From an uncultured Alphaproteobacteria bacterium (lineage in GTDB: Bacteria; Pseudomonadota; Alphaproteobacteria; HIMB59; GCA-002718135), in assembly GCA_902615845.1 (NCBI GenBank), contig CACMQS010000001.1, positions 62,001 to 126,000 of the forward strand: a stretch of 64,000 bases of DNA, read 5' to 3'. Position numbers and translations under genes: made by a program. The notes beneath the pieces are model-generated. The model made no database searches. It worked only from the letters and a program-made list of their open reading frames with translations, and was not told the DNA's origin. Shown one piece after another: positions 52,634 through 62,129 of this stretch. Every line of letters starts with the position of its first letter. Positions within the stretch are counted from its first letter, which is position 1.

Positions 52634-53038
52634 ATGAAAGAAAGATTATTTAAACCTTTACATTGGATAATGCTGATCCTTATCTCTTTAGATTTTATTG
52701 ATACGTCTTATCGAATTACATATGGATACTTTTCAGGTCAAGGTGTTCAACCACCTGTAGGAGATTTTAATGTTCAAATATCCACTTTAGATTTTATTGT
52801 GAGTATAGTTTTTCAATTAGCGATCGCTTACACAATTTATATGTTGTATATCATGAAAAAAAGTGGCGGTTATTATTTAGTAGGTTTAAATATTCTTTTT
52901 GTTATTTATGGGTTTGTTTTAGGGCCGTTTAGTACAGTACCAGCTGGAGAAGTTATACCTCTTATTGCAGGCTTTATGGTTTTCTATATTATTTTGGTTA
53001 TTGGGATACCTTATTTGTATTCTGATAAATATGAGTAG
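52634..53038 (+). CDS. Four-helix membrane protein, unknown
   Basis: A 134-residue protein with four predicted helices (about 10-28, 50-73, 78-100 and 105-130). A conserved-looking extracytoplasmic loop, GYFSGQGVQPPVGDF, lies between the first two. No family is recognised. It lies 16 bases after the bactofilin gene, so it is likely cotranscribed. Confidence 0.6.
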   Translation: MKERLFKPLHWIMLILISLDFIDTSYRITYGYFSGQGVQPPVGDFNVQISTLDFIVSIVFQLAIAYTIYMLYIMKKSGGYYLVGLNILFVIYGFVLGPFSTVPAGEVIPLIAGFMVFYIILVIGIPYLYSDKYE

Positions 53039-53039
53039 T

Positions 53040-53309
53040 TTATAAAAGTATATTTTTGTATTTCTTTTTAAATAGATTTAATTTTTCTCTTCCATTGAAG
53101 TCTAATCTGTAGGAAGTAAATAAATCTTTCTTTGTTCCCACATCAATTTTAGTTATTTTTACAAATTTTAAATCTATATCTTCTACGTCATCAACATTTC
53201 TTACGAGTAAGGCTAATTTCCATTCTAATTCCTTACTACGTAAATTATCAGGAATGGTATTTTCCTCATTATTATTTTGATTTAAGAATTTTGATATCTT
53301 TTGTAGCAT
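53040..53309 (-). CDS. Small soluble protein, unknown
   Basis: An 89-residue charged protein from ATG 53309 (MLQKISKFL). A TTG at 53348 would add 13 residues that look unlike coding sequence, so I prefer the ATG. It is a mixed alpha/beta sequence with ELEWKLALLVRNVDDVEDID in the middle. I know no family for it. It converges with the membrane protein gene at a 1-base gap. Confidence 0.5.
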   Translation of the reverse strand: MLQKISKFLNQNNNEENTIPDNLRSKELEWKLALLVRNVDDVEDIDLKFVKITKIDVGTKKDLFTSYRLDFNGREKLNLFKKKYKNILL

Positions 53310-53494
53310 GATGATTAAATAATTTAGATTTAGTTTTCTTTTATTCAATAGGATTTATTTTATAAAGATTAACTAACAAAATTTAATAATATTTATAATT
53401 TTAATTGAAATGTAACAATTATGTATTATTTAAATCAAAACGATTTGACTCTATTGCGGTTTACAAGCAGCTAAAATGAGATACGTATAAATTT

Positions 53495-53532
53495 ATCCTC
53501 CCATTAAGAAAAATGGTGAGGATATTTTTTTT
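53495..53532 (+). terminator. Terminator/attenuator hairpin in the leader of a small ABM-like gene
   Basis: ATCCTCCCATT (53495-53505) pairs with AATGGTGAGGAT (53512-53523) with one bulged base, followed by a run of T. The ribosome site AGGAGA begins only at 53533, right after the T run. Transcription of the 85-residue gene must therefore read through the hairpin, which suggests attenuation. An alternative is that it ends a short RNA arising in 53349-53494. Confidence 0.6.
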
Positions 53533-53543
53533 AGGAGATAGTT

Positions 53544-53801
53544 ATGAATTTATGTGTTGTATCAAAAGGATCTTTTACCAAAGATGATTACATGGAACTA
53601 TATAATTTTTTTAAAGATGATATTGACAAATATACAGATGCATTTGATATGGCTTTCGTTAAAGATGGCCATGTAATGATTATGTGTAATGTTACTGATG
53701 AAGAAAAATTTTACGCTTTATTTGATGATCCAAAATCCAAAGAATTTGATTCAAAATTTAATAGTACAGACACGGTCTATTCTTTACAAAAAGTAGAATA
53801 G
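53544..53801 (+). CDS. Small ferredoxin-like (ABM-type) protein
   Basis: An 85-residue protein with strand-helix-strand layout (NLCVVSKGSFTKDDYMELYNF, later VMIMCNVTDEEKFYALFDD). It fits the dimeric alpha/beta barrel superfamily, without a named family. The site AGGAGA at 53533-53538 precedes ATG. It is convergent with ureG and ends immediately before the end of that gene. Confidence 0.52.
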   Translation: MNLCVVSKGSFTKDDYMELYNFFKDDIDKYTDAFDMAFVKDGHVMIMCNVTDEEKFYALFDDPKSKEFDSKFNSTDTVYSLQKVE

Positions 53802-54413
53802 TTATAGACCACCTTGAGATATTAAGAAGTCAGAAATTTTATCAATACCGTTATTATTTTTCATTTCACCAAAAATATACGGTAAACCATTTCTGGCTTC
53901 ATTCACATCTTGTTTCATTTGTTCTAAATCAACATTAACATATGGAGCTAGATCTACTTTATTAATGACGAGTAAATCAGATTTCCTAATTGCCGGTGCT
54001 TTTTTTCTTGGTATGTCTGCACCTTGTGCCACGTCAATCATATAAATCGTTAAATCAACTAACTCTGGACTGAAAGTTGCAGCTAAATTATCACCGCCTG
54101 ACTCAATGAGGATTAATTCTAGATCTGTAAATTTCTTTTTCATTTCATCCACTGCAAGTAAATTAATGGAACAATCTTCTCTTATAGCAGTATGTGGACA
54201 TCCACCAGTTTCAACACCTTTAATTCTCTCTATTGGTAGAACTTGTGCTTTCATTAGATATTCGGCATCTTCAGTTGTATAAATATCATTTGAAATAACT
54301 GCCATAGAGACTTTTTTAGATAAATAACGACATAATGCTTCAGTCAAACTTGTTTTGCCAGTCCCTATTCCACCACCTATGCCAACTTTTAACGGTCCGT
54401 TTATATTATTCAC
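53802..54413 (-). CDS. ureG: Urease accessory GTPase UreG
   Basis: A 203-residue SIMIBI GTPase that delivers nickel to urease. The P-loop is GGGIGTGKT (13-21); most UreG read GPVGSGKT. Other motifs are [18 protein letters not shown], with the nickel-binding Cys-Pro-His, and [21 protein letters not shown]. Length is normal. It overlaps ureF by 4 bases and is the last gene of the urease operon. Confidence 0.95.
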   Translation of the reverse strand: MNNINGPLKVGIGGGIGTGKTSLTEALCRYLSKKVSMAVISNDIYTTEDAEYLMKAQVLPIERIKGVETGGCPHTAIREDCSINLLAVDEMKKKFTDLELILIESGGDNLAATFSPELVDLTIYMIDVAQGADIPRKKAPAIRKSDLLVINKVDLAPYVNVDLEQMKQDVNEARNGLPYIFGEMKNNNGIDKISDFLISQGGL

Positions 54414-55045
54414 GTCAAATAAATCCTTGAGTCTAAATATTCATGCTTAATAGCGAAAATATCACCAATAAAAAAAGTTGTACCTATATCTTTAAGAGTC
54501 AGCTTATCTGAATGACTTAAAAATTCTTGAATTTGATCAATAAAAATAACATTAAGACTCTGTCCATCTTTTTGAGACATAGGGATATGCTTTACACATA
54601 CATTTATTAAATTAGAAATAAATGACTGTAAGTAAAATTTAATTAAATCATCAAATTTAATATTAAAATGTAATCCAGCTTTTGCTAAACAATATATAAA
54701 TGATGTATTTTCAGATAAAGATAATTCCCAACTATCTTTCATGATTTTACGAAAAGAATTTCCCATATCTATCATTTCTATTTGTCTTTCTTTGGATGCA
54801 GCACTTGCTAAGATTAATTCATTAACTTCCTTACCTTTATAAATAGACTTCATAAAAATATAATCATTTCTTAATGTTCCATAAAATAAAAGAGCATTTA
54901 AAAATTCTTTTAAATCATCTTTATTTTTAATTTTTTTATCATCTATTAGAGCTTCTAAACCATGAGAGTATGCGTAAGAACCGATAGGAAAAGAAGATGA
55001 AAACCATATTTGTAATATTTGATGTGGATCTTTAGATTTTTTCAT
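54410..55045 (-). CDS. ureF: Urease accessory protein UreF
   Basis: An all-alpha protein of 211 residues from ATG 55045 ([14 protein letters not shown]). A longer reading from 55132 would overlap ureE by 86 bases and lacks family similarity. The conserved start [17 protein letters not shown] is the UreF hallmark. UreF bridges UreD and UreG in the apo-urease activation complex. Confidence 0.92.
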   Translation of the reverse strand: MKKSKDPHQILQIWFSSSFPIGSYAYSHGLEALIDDKKIKNKDDLKEFLNALLFYGTLRNDYIFMKSIYKGKEVNELILASAASKERQIEMIDMGNSFRKIMKDSWELSLSENTSFIYCLAKAGLHFNIKFDDLIKFYLQSFISNLINVCVKHIPMSQKDGQSLNVIFIDQIQEFLSHSDKLTLKDIGTTFFIGDIFAIKHEYLDSRIYLT

Positions 55046-55046
55046 T

Positions 55047-55493
55047 TTAATGTTTGTGGCTATGTGTTCTGCCCATACCATAAGCACCACCTTCAGGATT
55101 AAATTTCTCAATAACTTTTTTTGCATTTCCATGTAATTTTAAAACCATATCAAGAATTACAGCATCATCTTGAATAAGAATTCTATTTTCTTCAATTTGA
55201 CATGGTAGATGTCTATTTCCTATGTGCCATATGATTTGCTTTAAATTATCACCTGTTATTTCAATTAAATTTTCTTCTTTAGATAATACTTTAATGATTT
55301 TACCATTTTCTAATTCAAAAAAATGATTTTCATCAACACTGACTGTTTCTTCAAGGTTAACTAAAAATTCAGTACCATTATTTGCTATAAGTTTTTTTCT
55401 GCGAATAAATCTTTCTTCATAAGATAATGAGATTTCATCTAATAAATCCTTATTATTATGATTGTGATGAATTATTTTCAAAGAAGTTTGCAT
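55047..55493 (-). CDS. ureE: Urease accessory protein UreE (nickel metallochaperone)
   Basis: A 148-residue protein from ATG 55493 (MQTSLKIIHHNHNN), just after the ureC stop; a start further upstream would lie inside ureC. The peptide-binding domain is followed by the nickel-binding domain. The motif GNRHLPCQIE keeps the metal-binding His, and the C-terminus ends in the histidine-rich GRTHSHKH. It supplies Ni2+ to UreG. Confidence 0.92.
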   Translation of the reverse strand: MQTSLKIIHHNHNNKDLLDEISLSYEERFIRRKKLIANNGTEFLVNLEETVSVDENHFFELENGKIIKVLSKEENLIEITGDNLKQIIWHIGNRHLPCQIEENRILIQDDAVILDMVLKLHGNAKKVIEKFNPEGGAYGMGRTHSHKH

Positions 55494-55494
55494 T

Positions 55495-57201
55495 TTAATA
55501 CATGAAATAACGTTGAGCCAAAGGTAATGTTTTGGCTGGCTCACAAGTAATTAACTCACCATCTGCTAAAACTTCATAAGTTTCTGGGTTAACTTCTATT
55601 TTTGGGCAATAATCATTAAATATCATATCTTTTTTAGAAATTTTTCTAATATTTTTAACAGGTAATAGAGATTTATTTACTCCAGAATTTTTAAACGAAT
55701 CTTTATCTAAAGATACTTTACTTACAAAAGTGACAGTAGATTTTACTAATGATTTTCCAAAGGAAGAAAACATTGGCCTTGAGTACACTGGTTGTGGTGT
55801 TGGAATTGATGCATTAGGATCACCCATTTGTGCACAAGCAATACTTCCACCTTGTAAAACCATTTCAGGTTTAACACCAAAAAAGGCAGTATCCCAAATA
55901 ACAATATCAGCACGTTTATTTTTTTCGATACTTCCTATGTGCTCTGAAATACCATGTGCTATTGCAGGATTAATTGTATATTTAGCAATGTATCTTTTAA
56001 CTCTTACGTTATCGTTATCACCCTTCTCTTCTTTTAGTTTCCCACGTTGAACTTTCATTTTGTGTGCTGTTTGCCATGTTCTAATAATAACTTCGCCAAC
56101 ACGACCCATGGCTTGACTATCAGAAGCAATAATTGAAAAAGCACCCAGGTCATGGAGTATATCTTCCGCAGCAATTGTTTCTTTTCGGATACGACTTTCA
56201 GCAAATGCCACATCTTCAGGTATTGATTTATCTAAATGATGGCAAACCATCAACATATCTAAATGTTCTTCAACTGTATTAATTGTATATGGTCTAGTTG
56301 GATTAGTTGAAGAAGGAATAACATATTCTTCACCACAAACTTTTATAATATCAGGTGCGTGACCACCACCAGCTCCTTCAGTATGAAAAGCATGAATTGT
56401 TCTTCCATTAATTGCTTTAATTGTACTCTCTACAAATCCACTTTCATTTAATGTATCTGTATGAATCATTACTTGAATGTCATGATTATCAGCTACATTT
56501 AAACAATTATCTATTGCTGCTGGAGTTGTGCCCCAATCTTCATGTAATTTTAGTGAACTTGCACCGGCAATTATTTGTTCCTCAAGTGCTTGAGGTAAAG
56601 AACTGTTTCCTTTTCCTGCAAAAGCTAAGTTCATAGAAAATGCATCGGCTGATTGTATCATTTTCTCTATATGCCATGGTCCAGGGGTAACTGTTGTTGC
56701 CAAAGTACCATGTGCAGGACCGGTTCCACCTCCTAACATAGTTGTAATACCTGAATGAAGTGCATCATCAATTTGCTGAGGACAAATAAAATGAATATGG
56801 CTATCAAAACCACCAGCTGTTATAATTTTTCCTTCACCAGCAATTATTTCTGTTCCAGGCCCAATAATAATATTTACATTTGGTTGTGTATCTGGATTAC
56901 CCGCTTTTCCAATTTCGTTAATTAAGCCATCTTTAAGACCAATATCAGCTTTGTAAATTCCATTTACATCTACTATTAAGGCGTTTGTTATCACTGTATC
57001 AACAGCACCATCTGCACGAGGTACTTGTGATTGCCCCATTCCATCTCGAATAACTTTTCCTCCACCAAATTTTACTTCTTCACCATATGTTGTTAAATCT
57101 TTTTCCACTTCAACAAAAAGTTCAGTGTCGGCAAGTCTGACTTTATCACCAGTTGTTGGCCCGTACATATCAGCATAAGCTTCTCTTTTTATTTTTTTCA
57201 T
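55495..57201 (-). CDS. ureC: Urease alpha subunit
   Basis: The 568-residue catalytic subunit hydrolyses urea to ammonia and carbamate. All nickel and catalytic residues are visible, offset by one from Klebsiella numbering. They are His135 and His137 (SHIHF), Lys218 for carbamylation (LKLHED), His220, His247 (MIHTD), His273 (FHTEG), Cys320-His321 in the mobile flap, and Asp361 (ASDSQAMG). The start ATG overlaps the ureB stop by one base. The enzyme should be active. Confidence 0.97.
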   Translation of the reverse strand: MKKIKREAYADMYGPTTGDKVRLADTELFVEVEKDLTTYGEEVKFGGGKVIRDGMGQSQVPRADGAVDTVITNALIVDVNGIYKADIGLKDGLINEIGKAGNPDTQPNVNIIIGPGTEIIAGEGKIITAGGFDSHIHFICPQQIDDALHSGITTMLGGGTGPAHGTLATTVTPGPWHIEKMIQSADAFSMNLAFAGKGNSSLPQALEEQIIAGASSLKLHEDWGTTPAAIDNCLNVADNHDIQVMIHTDTLNESGFVESTIKAINGRTIHAFHTEGAGGGHAPDIIKVCGEEYVIPSSTNPTRPYTINTVEEHLDMLMVCHHLDKSIPEDVAFAESRIRKETIAAEDILHDLGAFSIIASDSQAMGRVGEVIIRTWQTAHKMKVQRGKLKEEKGDNDNVRVKRYIAKYTINPAIAHGISEHIGSIEKNKRADIVIWDTAFFGVKPEMVLQGGSIACAQMGDPNASIPTPQPVYSRPMFSSFGKSLVKSTVTFVSKVSLDKDSFKNSGVNKSLLPVKNIRKISKKDMIFNDYCPKIEVNPETYEVLADGELITCEPAKTLPLAQRYFMY

Positions 57202-57509
57202 TACAATTGACCCATAACTTTTTTATTAAAACCAAATATCATTCTATTCCCTGTTATTGGAATTAATTCTACATCTTTTGATTGACCGGGTTCAAAGCGA
57301 ACAGCAGTACCAGATGGTATGTCTAAACGCATACCATTTGATTTTTCTCTATCAAATTTTAAATATTCATTTGTTTCAGCAAAATGATAATGACTACCAA
57401 CCTGTATTGGTCGATCTCCACTATTTGAAACTTTTAAAGTGATTGATTGTCTTTTATCATTCAAGTTAATATCACTATTTTGTTTTGTTATTATTTCACC
57501 AGGTTTCAT
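57201..57509 (-). CDS. ureB: Urease beta subunit
   Basis: A 102-residue subunit of normal size starting MKPGEII. Conserved stretches are [19 protein letters not shown] and [14 protein letters not shown]. It is separate from ureA, as in most proteobacteria. TAATG junctions join it to ureA upstream and ureC downstream. It forms the structural part of the (UreABC)3 complex. Confidence 0.96.
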   Translation of the reverse strand: MKPGEIITKQNSDINLNDKRQSITLKVSNSGDRPIQVGSHYHFAETNEYLKFDREKSNGMRLDIPSGTAVRFEPGQSKDVELIPITGNRMIFGFNKKVMGQL

Positions 57510-57811
57510 TATCTTATCGGTTTATGTACTGTTACTAATTTTGTTCCATCCGGAAATGTTGCTTCAACTTGTACTTCTGGTATCATATCTGGAATACCGT
57601 CCATACAATCTTCTTTTTTAACTACGTGCGCACCTGTTTCCATTAATTCTGACACCATTTTTCCATCTCTTGCACCTTCTATGACAAAATCTGTTATCAA
57701 CGCTATCGCTTCTGGATAATTAAGTTTAACACCTCTTTCTAAACGTTTTCTGGCAACATTAGCTGCCATACTGACCATCAACTTATCTTTTTCTCTTGGT
57801 GTTAATTTCAT
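57509..57811 (-). CDS. ureA: Urease gamma subunit
   Basis: A 100-residue subunit beginning [13 protein letters not shown], with [14 protein letters not shown]-like (here [19 protein letters not shown]) and [17 protein letters not shown] motifs, all typical of UreA. It is translationally coupled to ureB through a TAATG overlap and follows ureD directly. Confidence 0.96.
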   Translation of the reverse strand: MKLTPREKDKLMVSMAANVARKRLERGVKLNYPEAIALITDFVIEGARDGKMVSELMETGAHVVKKEDCMDGIPDMIPEVQVEATFPDGTKLVTVHKPIR

Positions 57812-58606
57812 TTATAGATCCCAACTTTTTGGTAGTTTATCACTTATTATATTTTTCATAATAAAATTTAGTGTTTTTTTTAAATCATAATTATCATCGG
57901 CTAAGCACCTAATTACAATCTTATCATCAAATTTTGTCATTTCACAATAATGATTTTCTAAGTTTTTTATAATTTTACTTAACTCAGATTCAAGTTGATG
58001 AATAATATCACCAAAAATTAAAATTGTTGATAAAGATGATAGATTTTCAAATGTATAATTGTTTTTAAAATTATCAATCGTTGATCCTTTTATATTAATT
58101 GCTTCAAAATGCTTTATTGTAGAATTCGTAAAAATTTTCCATTGATCTGAAAAAGAAATATTTTTAATTTTTTCAGACATTGCTTTTCTTCCAAAAATTG
58201 TAGTTTCACAAAAAATCAAATTAGAATTATTTGATAGATTAATATTTATATTTCGTCTTAATTTTGAATTATCAAATAAAATTAACTCTTTGGGCAACCA
58301 ATACAAAGTTGAATTATTTAAATTGATATTTATGTCTACTTTAGCAGGATCACCTATTCCTGAATAAATCTTTTCAGCGGCTTGCGTACAAATACTTAAT
58401 TCAGAATTATGAATTGTAGCATTAATTTCAATATTATCATTACAAGTAATTCCTCCTGCAGTGTTAATTAAAACTAATTCTTTATTATCATTATAATTAT
58501 TTGGATTTAAAATTTTACAACAACCACTTTGAAAAAATTTTTTAAAACTATTATCAAATAATTCAATATTAATTTCACCATTTGACCTTTGTAGTAATTT
58601 GTCCAT
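57812..58606 (-). CDS. ureD: Urease accessory protein UreD
   Basis: A 264-residue beta-rich chaperone. LINTAGGITCNDNIEI, LSICTQAAEKIYSG and TLYWLPKELILFDNSKLRR are the family hallmarks. UreD binds apo-urease and channels nickel together with UreF and UreG. It is the first gene of ureDABCEFG. The stop lies directly against the ureA start. Confidence 0.92.
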   Translation of the reverse strand: MDKLLQRSNGEINIELFDNSFKKFFQSGCCKILNPNNYNDNKELVLINTAGGITCNDNIEINATIHNSELSICTQAAEKIYSGIGDPAKVDININLNNSTLYWLPKELILFDNSKLRRNININLSNNSNLIFCETTIFGRKAMSEKIKNISFSDQWKIFTNSTIKHFEAINIKGSTIDNFKNNYTFENLSSLSTILIFGDIIHQLESELSKIIKNLENHYCEMTKFDDKIVIRCLADDNYDLKKTLNFIMKNIISDKLPKSWDL

Positions 58607-58655
58607 AATTATTCAATTAAGTATAATCGAAACAAAATATATGAAAATAAATATT

Positions 58656-58732
58656 TGGCGTGCCCGGCATGATTCGAACATGCGGCCCCCAGATTAGGAA
58701 TCTGGTGCTCTATCCTACTGAACTACGGGCAC
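58656..58732 (-). tRNA. tRNA-Arg (anticodon CCT)
   Basis: Read on the minus strand, GTGCCCG (58732-58726) pairs with CGGGCAC to make the acceptor stem. The D arm, the anticodon arm CCAGA-TTCCTAA-TCTGG and the T arm with TTCGAAT are all complete. The anticodon is CCT, which reads AGG. The 3' CCA (58656-58658) is encoded. It lies 7 bases after the stop of the 94-residue gene and 49 bases before ureD. Confidence 0.95.
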
Positions 58733-58739
58733 TCCTTTT

Positions 58740-59024
58740 TTAATTTTTATGATTTAATGTTACTTCACCAGTTTTTGTGTCAACAACATCAAATGTTTTT
58801 TCATTATTACTCATTCTTTTAGCTCTAGCTGCAGAAGCACGCTCCATTGCATCATTATCAGCATATAAAGATACAGCCATTACCGTTGTATCACTTGCGC
58901 GTATTTGTAATAATTGTTGTGCTTCAGGAAATTCACTTGGTGCTTTTACTGAATAATCTTTAATAGACTCATCAGCATCTTCTTTAGATTTAAAATTAAT
59001 TGTTGTTATTCTTGCTACAGACAT
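58740..59024 (-). CDS. Small ABM-like (ferredoxin-fold) protein
   Basis: A 94-residue protein with MSVARITTINFKSKEDADES opening and VMAVSLYADNDAMERASA in the second half, the pattern of ABM-type proteins. It is located between the ABC permease gene (23 bases upstream) and tRNA-Arg (7 bases downstream), all on one strand. There is no known function. Confidence 0.55.
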   Translation of the reverse strand: MSVARITTINFKSKEDADESIKDYSVKAPSEFPEAQQLLQIRASDTTVMAVSLYADNDAMERASAARAKRMSNNEKTFDVVDTKTGEVTLNHKN

Positions 59025-59047
59025 TTTTCCTTCTTCATTTTATTCAA

Positions 59048-59878
59048 TTATTTAACTGCTCCTTCGGTTAAACCAGATACAAAATATTTTCCAATAAATA
59101 CAAATAATAATATCACTGGCAAACTTGCAAGAACAGCTCCAGATAATAAAAAACCCCAATCAATTTGATATTGACCAACAATTCCAGCTAAACCAACAGG
59201 TAAGGTTTTTAGATTATCTCCACTTATTAATATTGACGCAAAAAGATATTCTGTCCAAGAAATAATAAAGCAAAAAATTGCTACACTTGCTATACCTGGA
59301 GCAGCTAAAGGAACAATAATTCTAGAAATTACGATATATCTAGATGCGCCATCAATATATGCCGCCTCCTCTATCTCATTTGGAATTAACTTAAAAAAAG
59401 CTTTTAACATCCAAACTGCAAATGGAGTGGCAAACAAAACATTAACGATAATCAAAGCAAAATAACTATTAAGTAAATTTACTTTTGCAAATAATAAATA
59501 AATGGGAACTAATAAAATGACTCCAGGAAATGCATATGTCACTAGAAGAGAATATTCTACAAATTTATTTCCATAAAATTTTAGTTTATGTAAACCATAT
59601 GCAGCAGATACAGATAGAATAATTGAAATTATCATAGATAAGAATGAAACAATCAAACTATTTTTTAAATATATAAAGAAATCTGAGTTAAATAATATTT
59701 TATTATAATGTTCTAAAGTAAAAGATCTTGGAATAATAGTTGTAGATGTAGCAATAATTTCCTCAGGACTTTTAAAAGATGATGTGATTATCCAAAAAAA
59801 AGGAAAGAAAAAAATAAGTATAATTAATAATAAAGATAAGCTTAAAAATATAAGTTTAATATTATTTTCTTTAATCAT
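59048..59878 (-). CDS. Sugar ABC transporter permease (MalG-like)
   Basis: A 276-residue permease with six helices. The EAA loop, EEAAYIDGASRYIVISRIIVPLAAPGI, is the site contacting the ATPase. The start overlaps the stop of the second permease by 8 bases. It belongs to the carbohydrate uptake class 1 (CUT1) family. Confidence 0.92.
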   Translation of the reverse strand: MIKENNIKLIFLSLSLLLIILIFFFPFFWIITSSFKSPEEIIATSTTIIPRSFTLEHYNKILFNSDFFIYLKNSLIVSFLSMIISIILSVSAAYGLHKLKFYGNKFVEYSLLVTYAFPGVILLVPIYLLFAKVNLLNSYFALIIVNVLFATPFAVWMLKAFFKLIPNEIEEAAYIDGASRYIVISRIIVPLAAPGIASVAIFCFIISWTEYLFASILISGDNLKTLPVGLAGIVGQYQIDWGFLLSGAVLASLPVILLFVFIGKYFVSGLTEGAVK

Positions 59879-60752
59879 CTTCTTTTGGTGCCATAGATTT
59901 AATAAATAATATCGAGAATAGTAATAACAAAAAACTAGTAACTATTGATAGAGTCGCAGCTTGACTTATTCTAAATTTAGTAAATGCAGTTTCATAAATT
60001 AATAACGGTAATGTAGTTGTAGCGCTTGATGGTCCGCCTTTTGTGATTAACCATATAATGTCAAATATATTGAATGATAATAATGTGCCAACTAGACCTA
60101 AGACAAAAAGGACACTTTTAAGATTTGGAAATGTAATAAAAAGAAATTGTTGAACAAAATTAGCTCCATCAACTTTTGATGCATCATACATTTCCCTATT
60201 TATAGAATTAAGTCCAGAAAGAATAATTAATGCTAAGAAAGGACTCCACCTCCATGAGTTTATCAAAACTAAGCTTATAAAAGCTTTATTAGGAGAACTA
60301 AAAAAACCCGTTGCTTCATCTAATAATCCAATATCAATTAAAACTGAATTTATTACACCACTACTACTACTTAACATTAATTTCCAAATTACAACAACAA
60401 CTACTGTTGGAATAATAAATGATAAAATAATCCAATTAGCCATAATTTTTTTACCAGGGAATTTATAATTAATAGTTAATGCAATAGTGAATGCAAAAAA
60501 TGTTTGACAGATTGCATTTCCAATTATCCAATAAAAGCTATTTAATGAAGCATTTACAAATTTTGATTTTCCAAATAATTTTATGTAGTTATCAATACCT
60601 ACAAATTTTCCTGATGTACCAATAATCTTTACGTTAAATAAACTTAATTCAAATGCTATATAAATTGGAACTAAAATAATAAGGGAAATCCAAATAACTA
60701 ATGGAGATACAAACAACCAGCCTTCAATATTATTTTTTTTCACAGAAATCAC
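59871..60752 (-). CDS. Sugar ABC transporter permease (MalF-like)
   Basis: A 293-residue permease with six helices and the EAA loop YDASKVDGANFVQQFLFITFPNLKS. The start is GTG at 60752 (MISVKK) or the in-frame GTG at 60743. A hairpin directly upstream includes a Shine-Dalgarno-like GAGGTG. It lies downstream of the binding-protein gene by 34 bases and belongs to CUT1. Confidence 0.9.
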   Translation of the reverse strand: MISVKKNNIEGWLFVSPLVIWISLIILVPIYIAFELSLFNVKIIGTSGKFVGIDNYIKLFGKSKFVNASLNSFYWIIGNAICQTFFAFTIALTINYKFPGKKIMANWIILSFIIPTVVVVVIWKLMLSSSSGVINSVLIDIGLLDEATGFFSSPNKAFISLVLINSWRWSPFLALIILSGLNSINREMYDASKVDGANFVQQFLFITFPNLKSVLFVLGLVGTLLSFNIFDIIWLITKGGPSSATTTLPLLIYETAFTKFRISQAATLSIVTSFLLLLFSILFIKSMAPKEDD

Positions 60753-60774
60753 AGCACCTCTATTAGAGGTGCTG
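60752..60774 (-). promoter_or_regulatory. Perfect 11-bp hairpin between binding-protein and permease genes
   Basis: CAGCACCTCTA (60752-60762) and TAGAGGTGCTG (60764-60774) are exact complements. It lies in the 34-base spacer. Read in the mRNA, its second arm holds AGAGGTG just before GTG 60752, so it can hide the ribosome site. No T run follows, so it is not a normal terminator. It may limit permease translation or protect the upstream message. Confidence 0.65.
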
Positions 60775-60786
60775 AAAAGTTTTTAA

Positions 60787-62058
60787 TTATTCAATAGCTT
60801 CAGTCATTATTTCCATACCTTCACTAACTGCATCTTTTGCACTTTTGCCATCGATTAAAGTTAGTTGAAGAGTTTGAGCTAATAAATTCTGAGCTGATAT
60901 AGATGATATGCTTGTAAAAGTATTACCATTCGTAAAACCAAATAGACTTCCTCGTGTTGAATTGTCTAACATTGTTTCTACTTGTGATTTATATTTTACA
61001 ACAACAGGATCATCCCAATAAGTTGAATCTTTACTTCCAGCTTCAGTTATTGGTAAAAATAAACCTGGCTCCATGTTGATAAATCTTCCATAATTTCCAG
61101 GCTCCATTAAGAAACTTAGAAATTTTTTAGAAGCTTCCATTTTTGCTTCATCAGCTGTCATAATCATTGCTGAATTTACATACGAAACAGTTCCAGCTCT
61201 ATGAGCCTTACCATTTGCATGAGGTATTTGAATTACACCTAAATCACTAGCATCTCCACCAGCTTGTGAGTCATATGTAGAGATAACAGTGAACTGCAAT
61301 ATCATTGCACATCCTTTACTTGCAAAACATGCTTCGGCTTCGCCCCAGGTCCAGTTTGCTGCATCAGGAGCTGAATATTGATATAATTCTTTATAAACAT
61401 CGTATGCTGCTACAGTTTGAGGATTATCAAATCTTAGAGTACCATCAGAATTATAAATTTCTTCTGCACCTGAGTTAACCATAAAACTATAGATTGTTTG
61501 ATCAGTATAAAGCTGCTTATTGCCAGGAAGACCTATTCCATAAACACCATCTTTAGTTAGAGCTTTAGCAGCTTTCTTTAAATCAGACCAAGTTTTTGGT
61601 GGCTCAATTCCAGCCGCTTCAAAATCACTTTTTCTATACCATAGTGATAAACCCATGTTCCATAAAGGAACAGCCCAAGTATGACCATTATAAGTATATT
61701 GATCGAGTGCTTTTTGGTAAAAACCATATTTTGAATCTAACTCTGCAACAAAATCCTCAACAGGTTGTGCTGCACCCATATCAGCAAGAATAGGTGTAAA
61801 ATCTGGAATACCAACTAATATTTCTGGTGCAGTTCCAGCAGCAACTGATGCAGGAGCTTTAGCGTAAATTTCACCCCAGTTTTGAACTTCTTGCGTTACA
61901 TTAATATCTGGATTAGCAGAATTAAATTCATCTATTAATGTTTGAATTCTATCTACTCTATGTGGAACACCTTCCATATGCCAAAAAGTAACATTTGTTA
62001 CAGCATAAGCATTCAAAGAAAATAGAATTGTAATAAAAAATAATAAAATTTTATTCAT
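60787..62058 (-). CDS. Sugar ABC transporter substrate-binding protein (family 1)
   Basis: A 423-residue periplasmic protein with the signal peptide MNKILLFFITILFSLNAYA. A family-1 solute-binding fold follows (VTFWHMEGVPHRVDRIQTLI, later WAVPLWNMGLSLWYRKSDFE). A GAGGAAAA ribosome site precedes the ATG. It delivers a sugar or oligosaccharide to the two permeases downstream; the neighbouring FGGY kinase suggests a monosaccharide or polyol. No MalK/UgpC-type ATPase gene is visible. Confidence 0.92.
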   Translation of the reverse strand: MNKILLFFITILFSLNAYAVTNVTFWHMEGVPHRVDRIQTLIDEFNSANPDINVTQEVQNWGEIYAKAPASVAAGTAPEILVGIPDFTPILADMGAAQPVEDFVAELDSKYGFYQKALDQYTYNGHTWAVPLWNMGLSLWYRKSDFEAAGIEPPKTWSDLKKAAKALTKDGVYGIGLPGNKQLYTDQTIYSFMVNSGAEEIYNSDGTLRFDNPQTVAAYDVYKELYQYSAPDAANWTWGEAEACFASKGCAMILQFTVISTYDSQAGGDASDLGVIQIPHANGKAHRAGTVSYVNSAMIMTADEAKMEASKKFLSFLMEPGNYGRFINMEPGLFLPITEAGSKDSTYWDDPVVVKYKSQVETMLDNSTRGSLFGFTNGNTFTSISSISAQNLLAQTLQLTLIDGKSAKDAVSEGMEIMTEAIE

Positions 62059-62129
62059 TTTTCCTCACTTAATTTATGATTAATATTTTAATATCAATAT
62101 ACTAATATTATCAACTAAATTTAAGACTT

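Noticed and set aside
57439-57719. Two plus-strand frames of 60-90 codons
   Set aside because: They are antisense shadows of ureA and ureB, which are certain.
39866-58732. One large genomic island bounded by tRNA-Arg and the integrase
   Set aside because: No duplicated tRNA 3' end was found near the integrase, and several ordinary chromosomal-type genes (bactofilin, channels) lie between. The parts may have separate origins.
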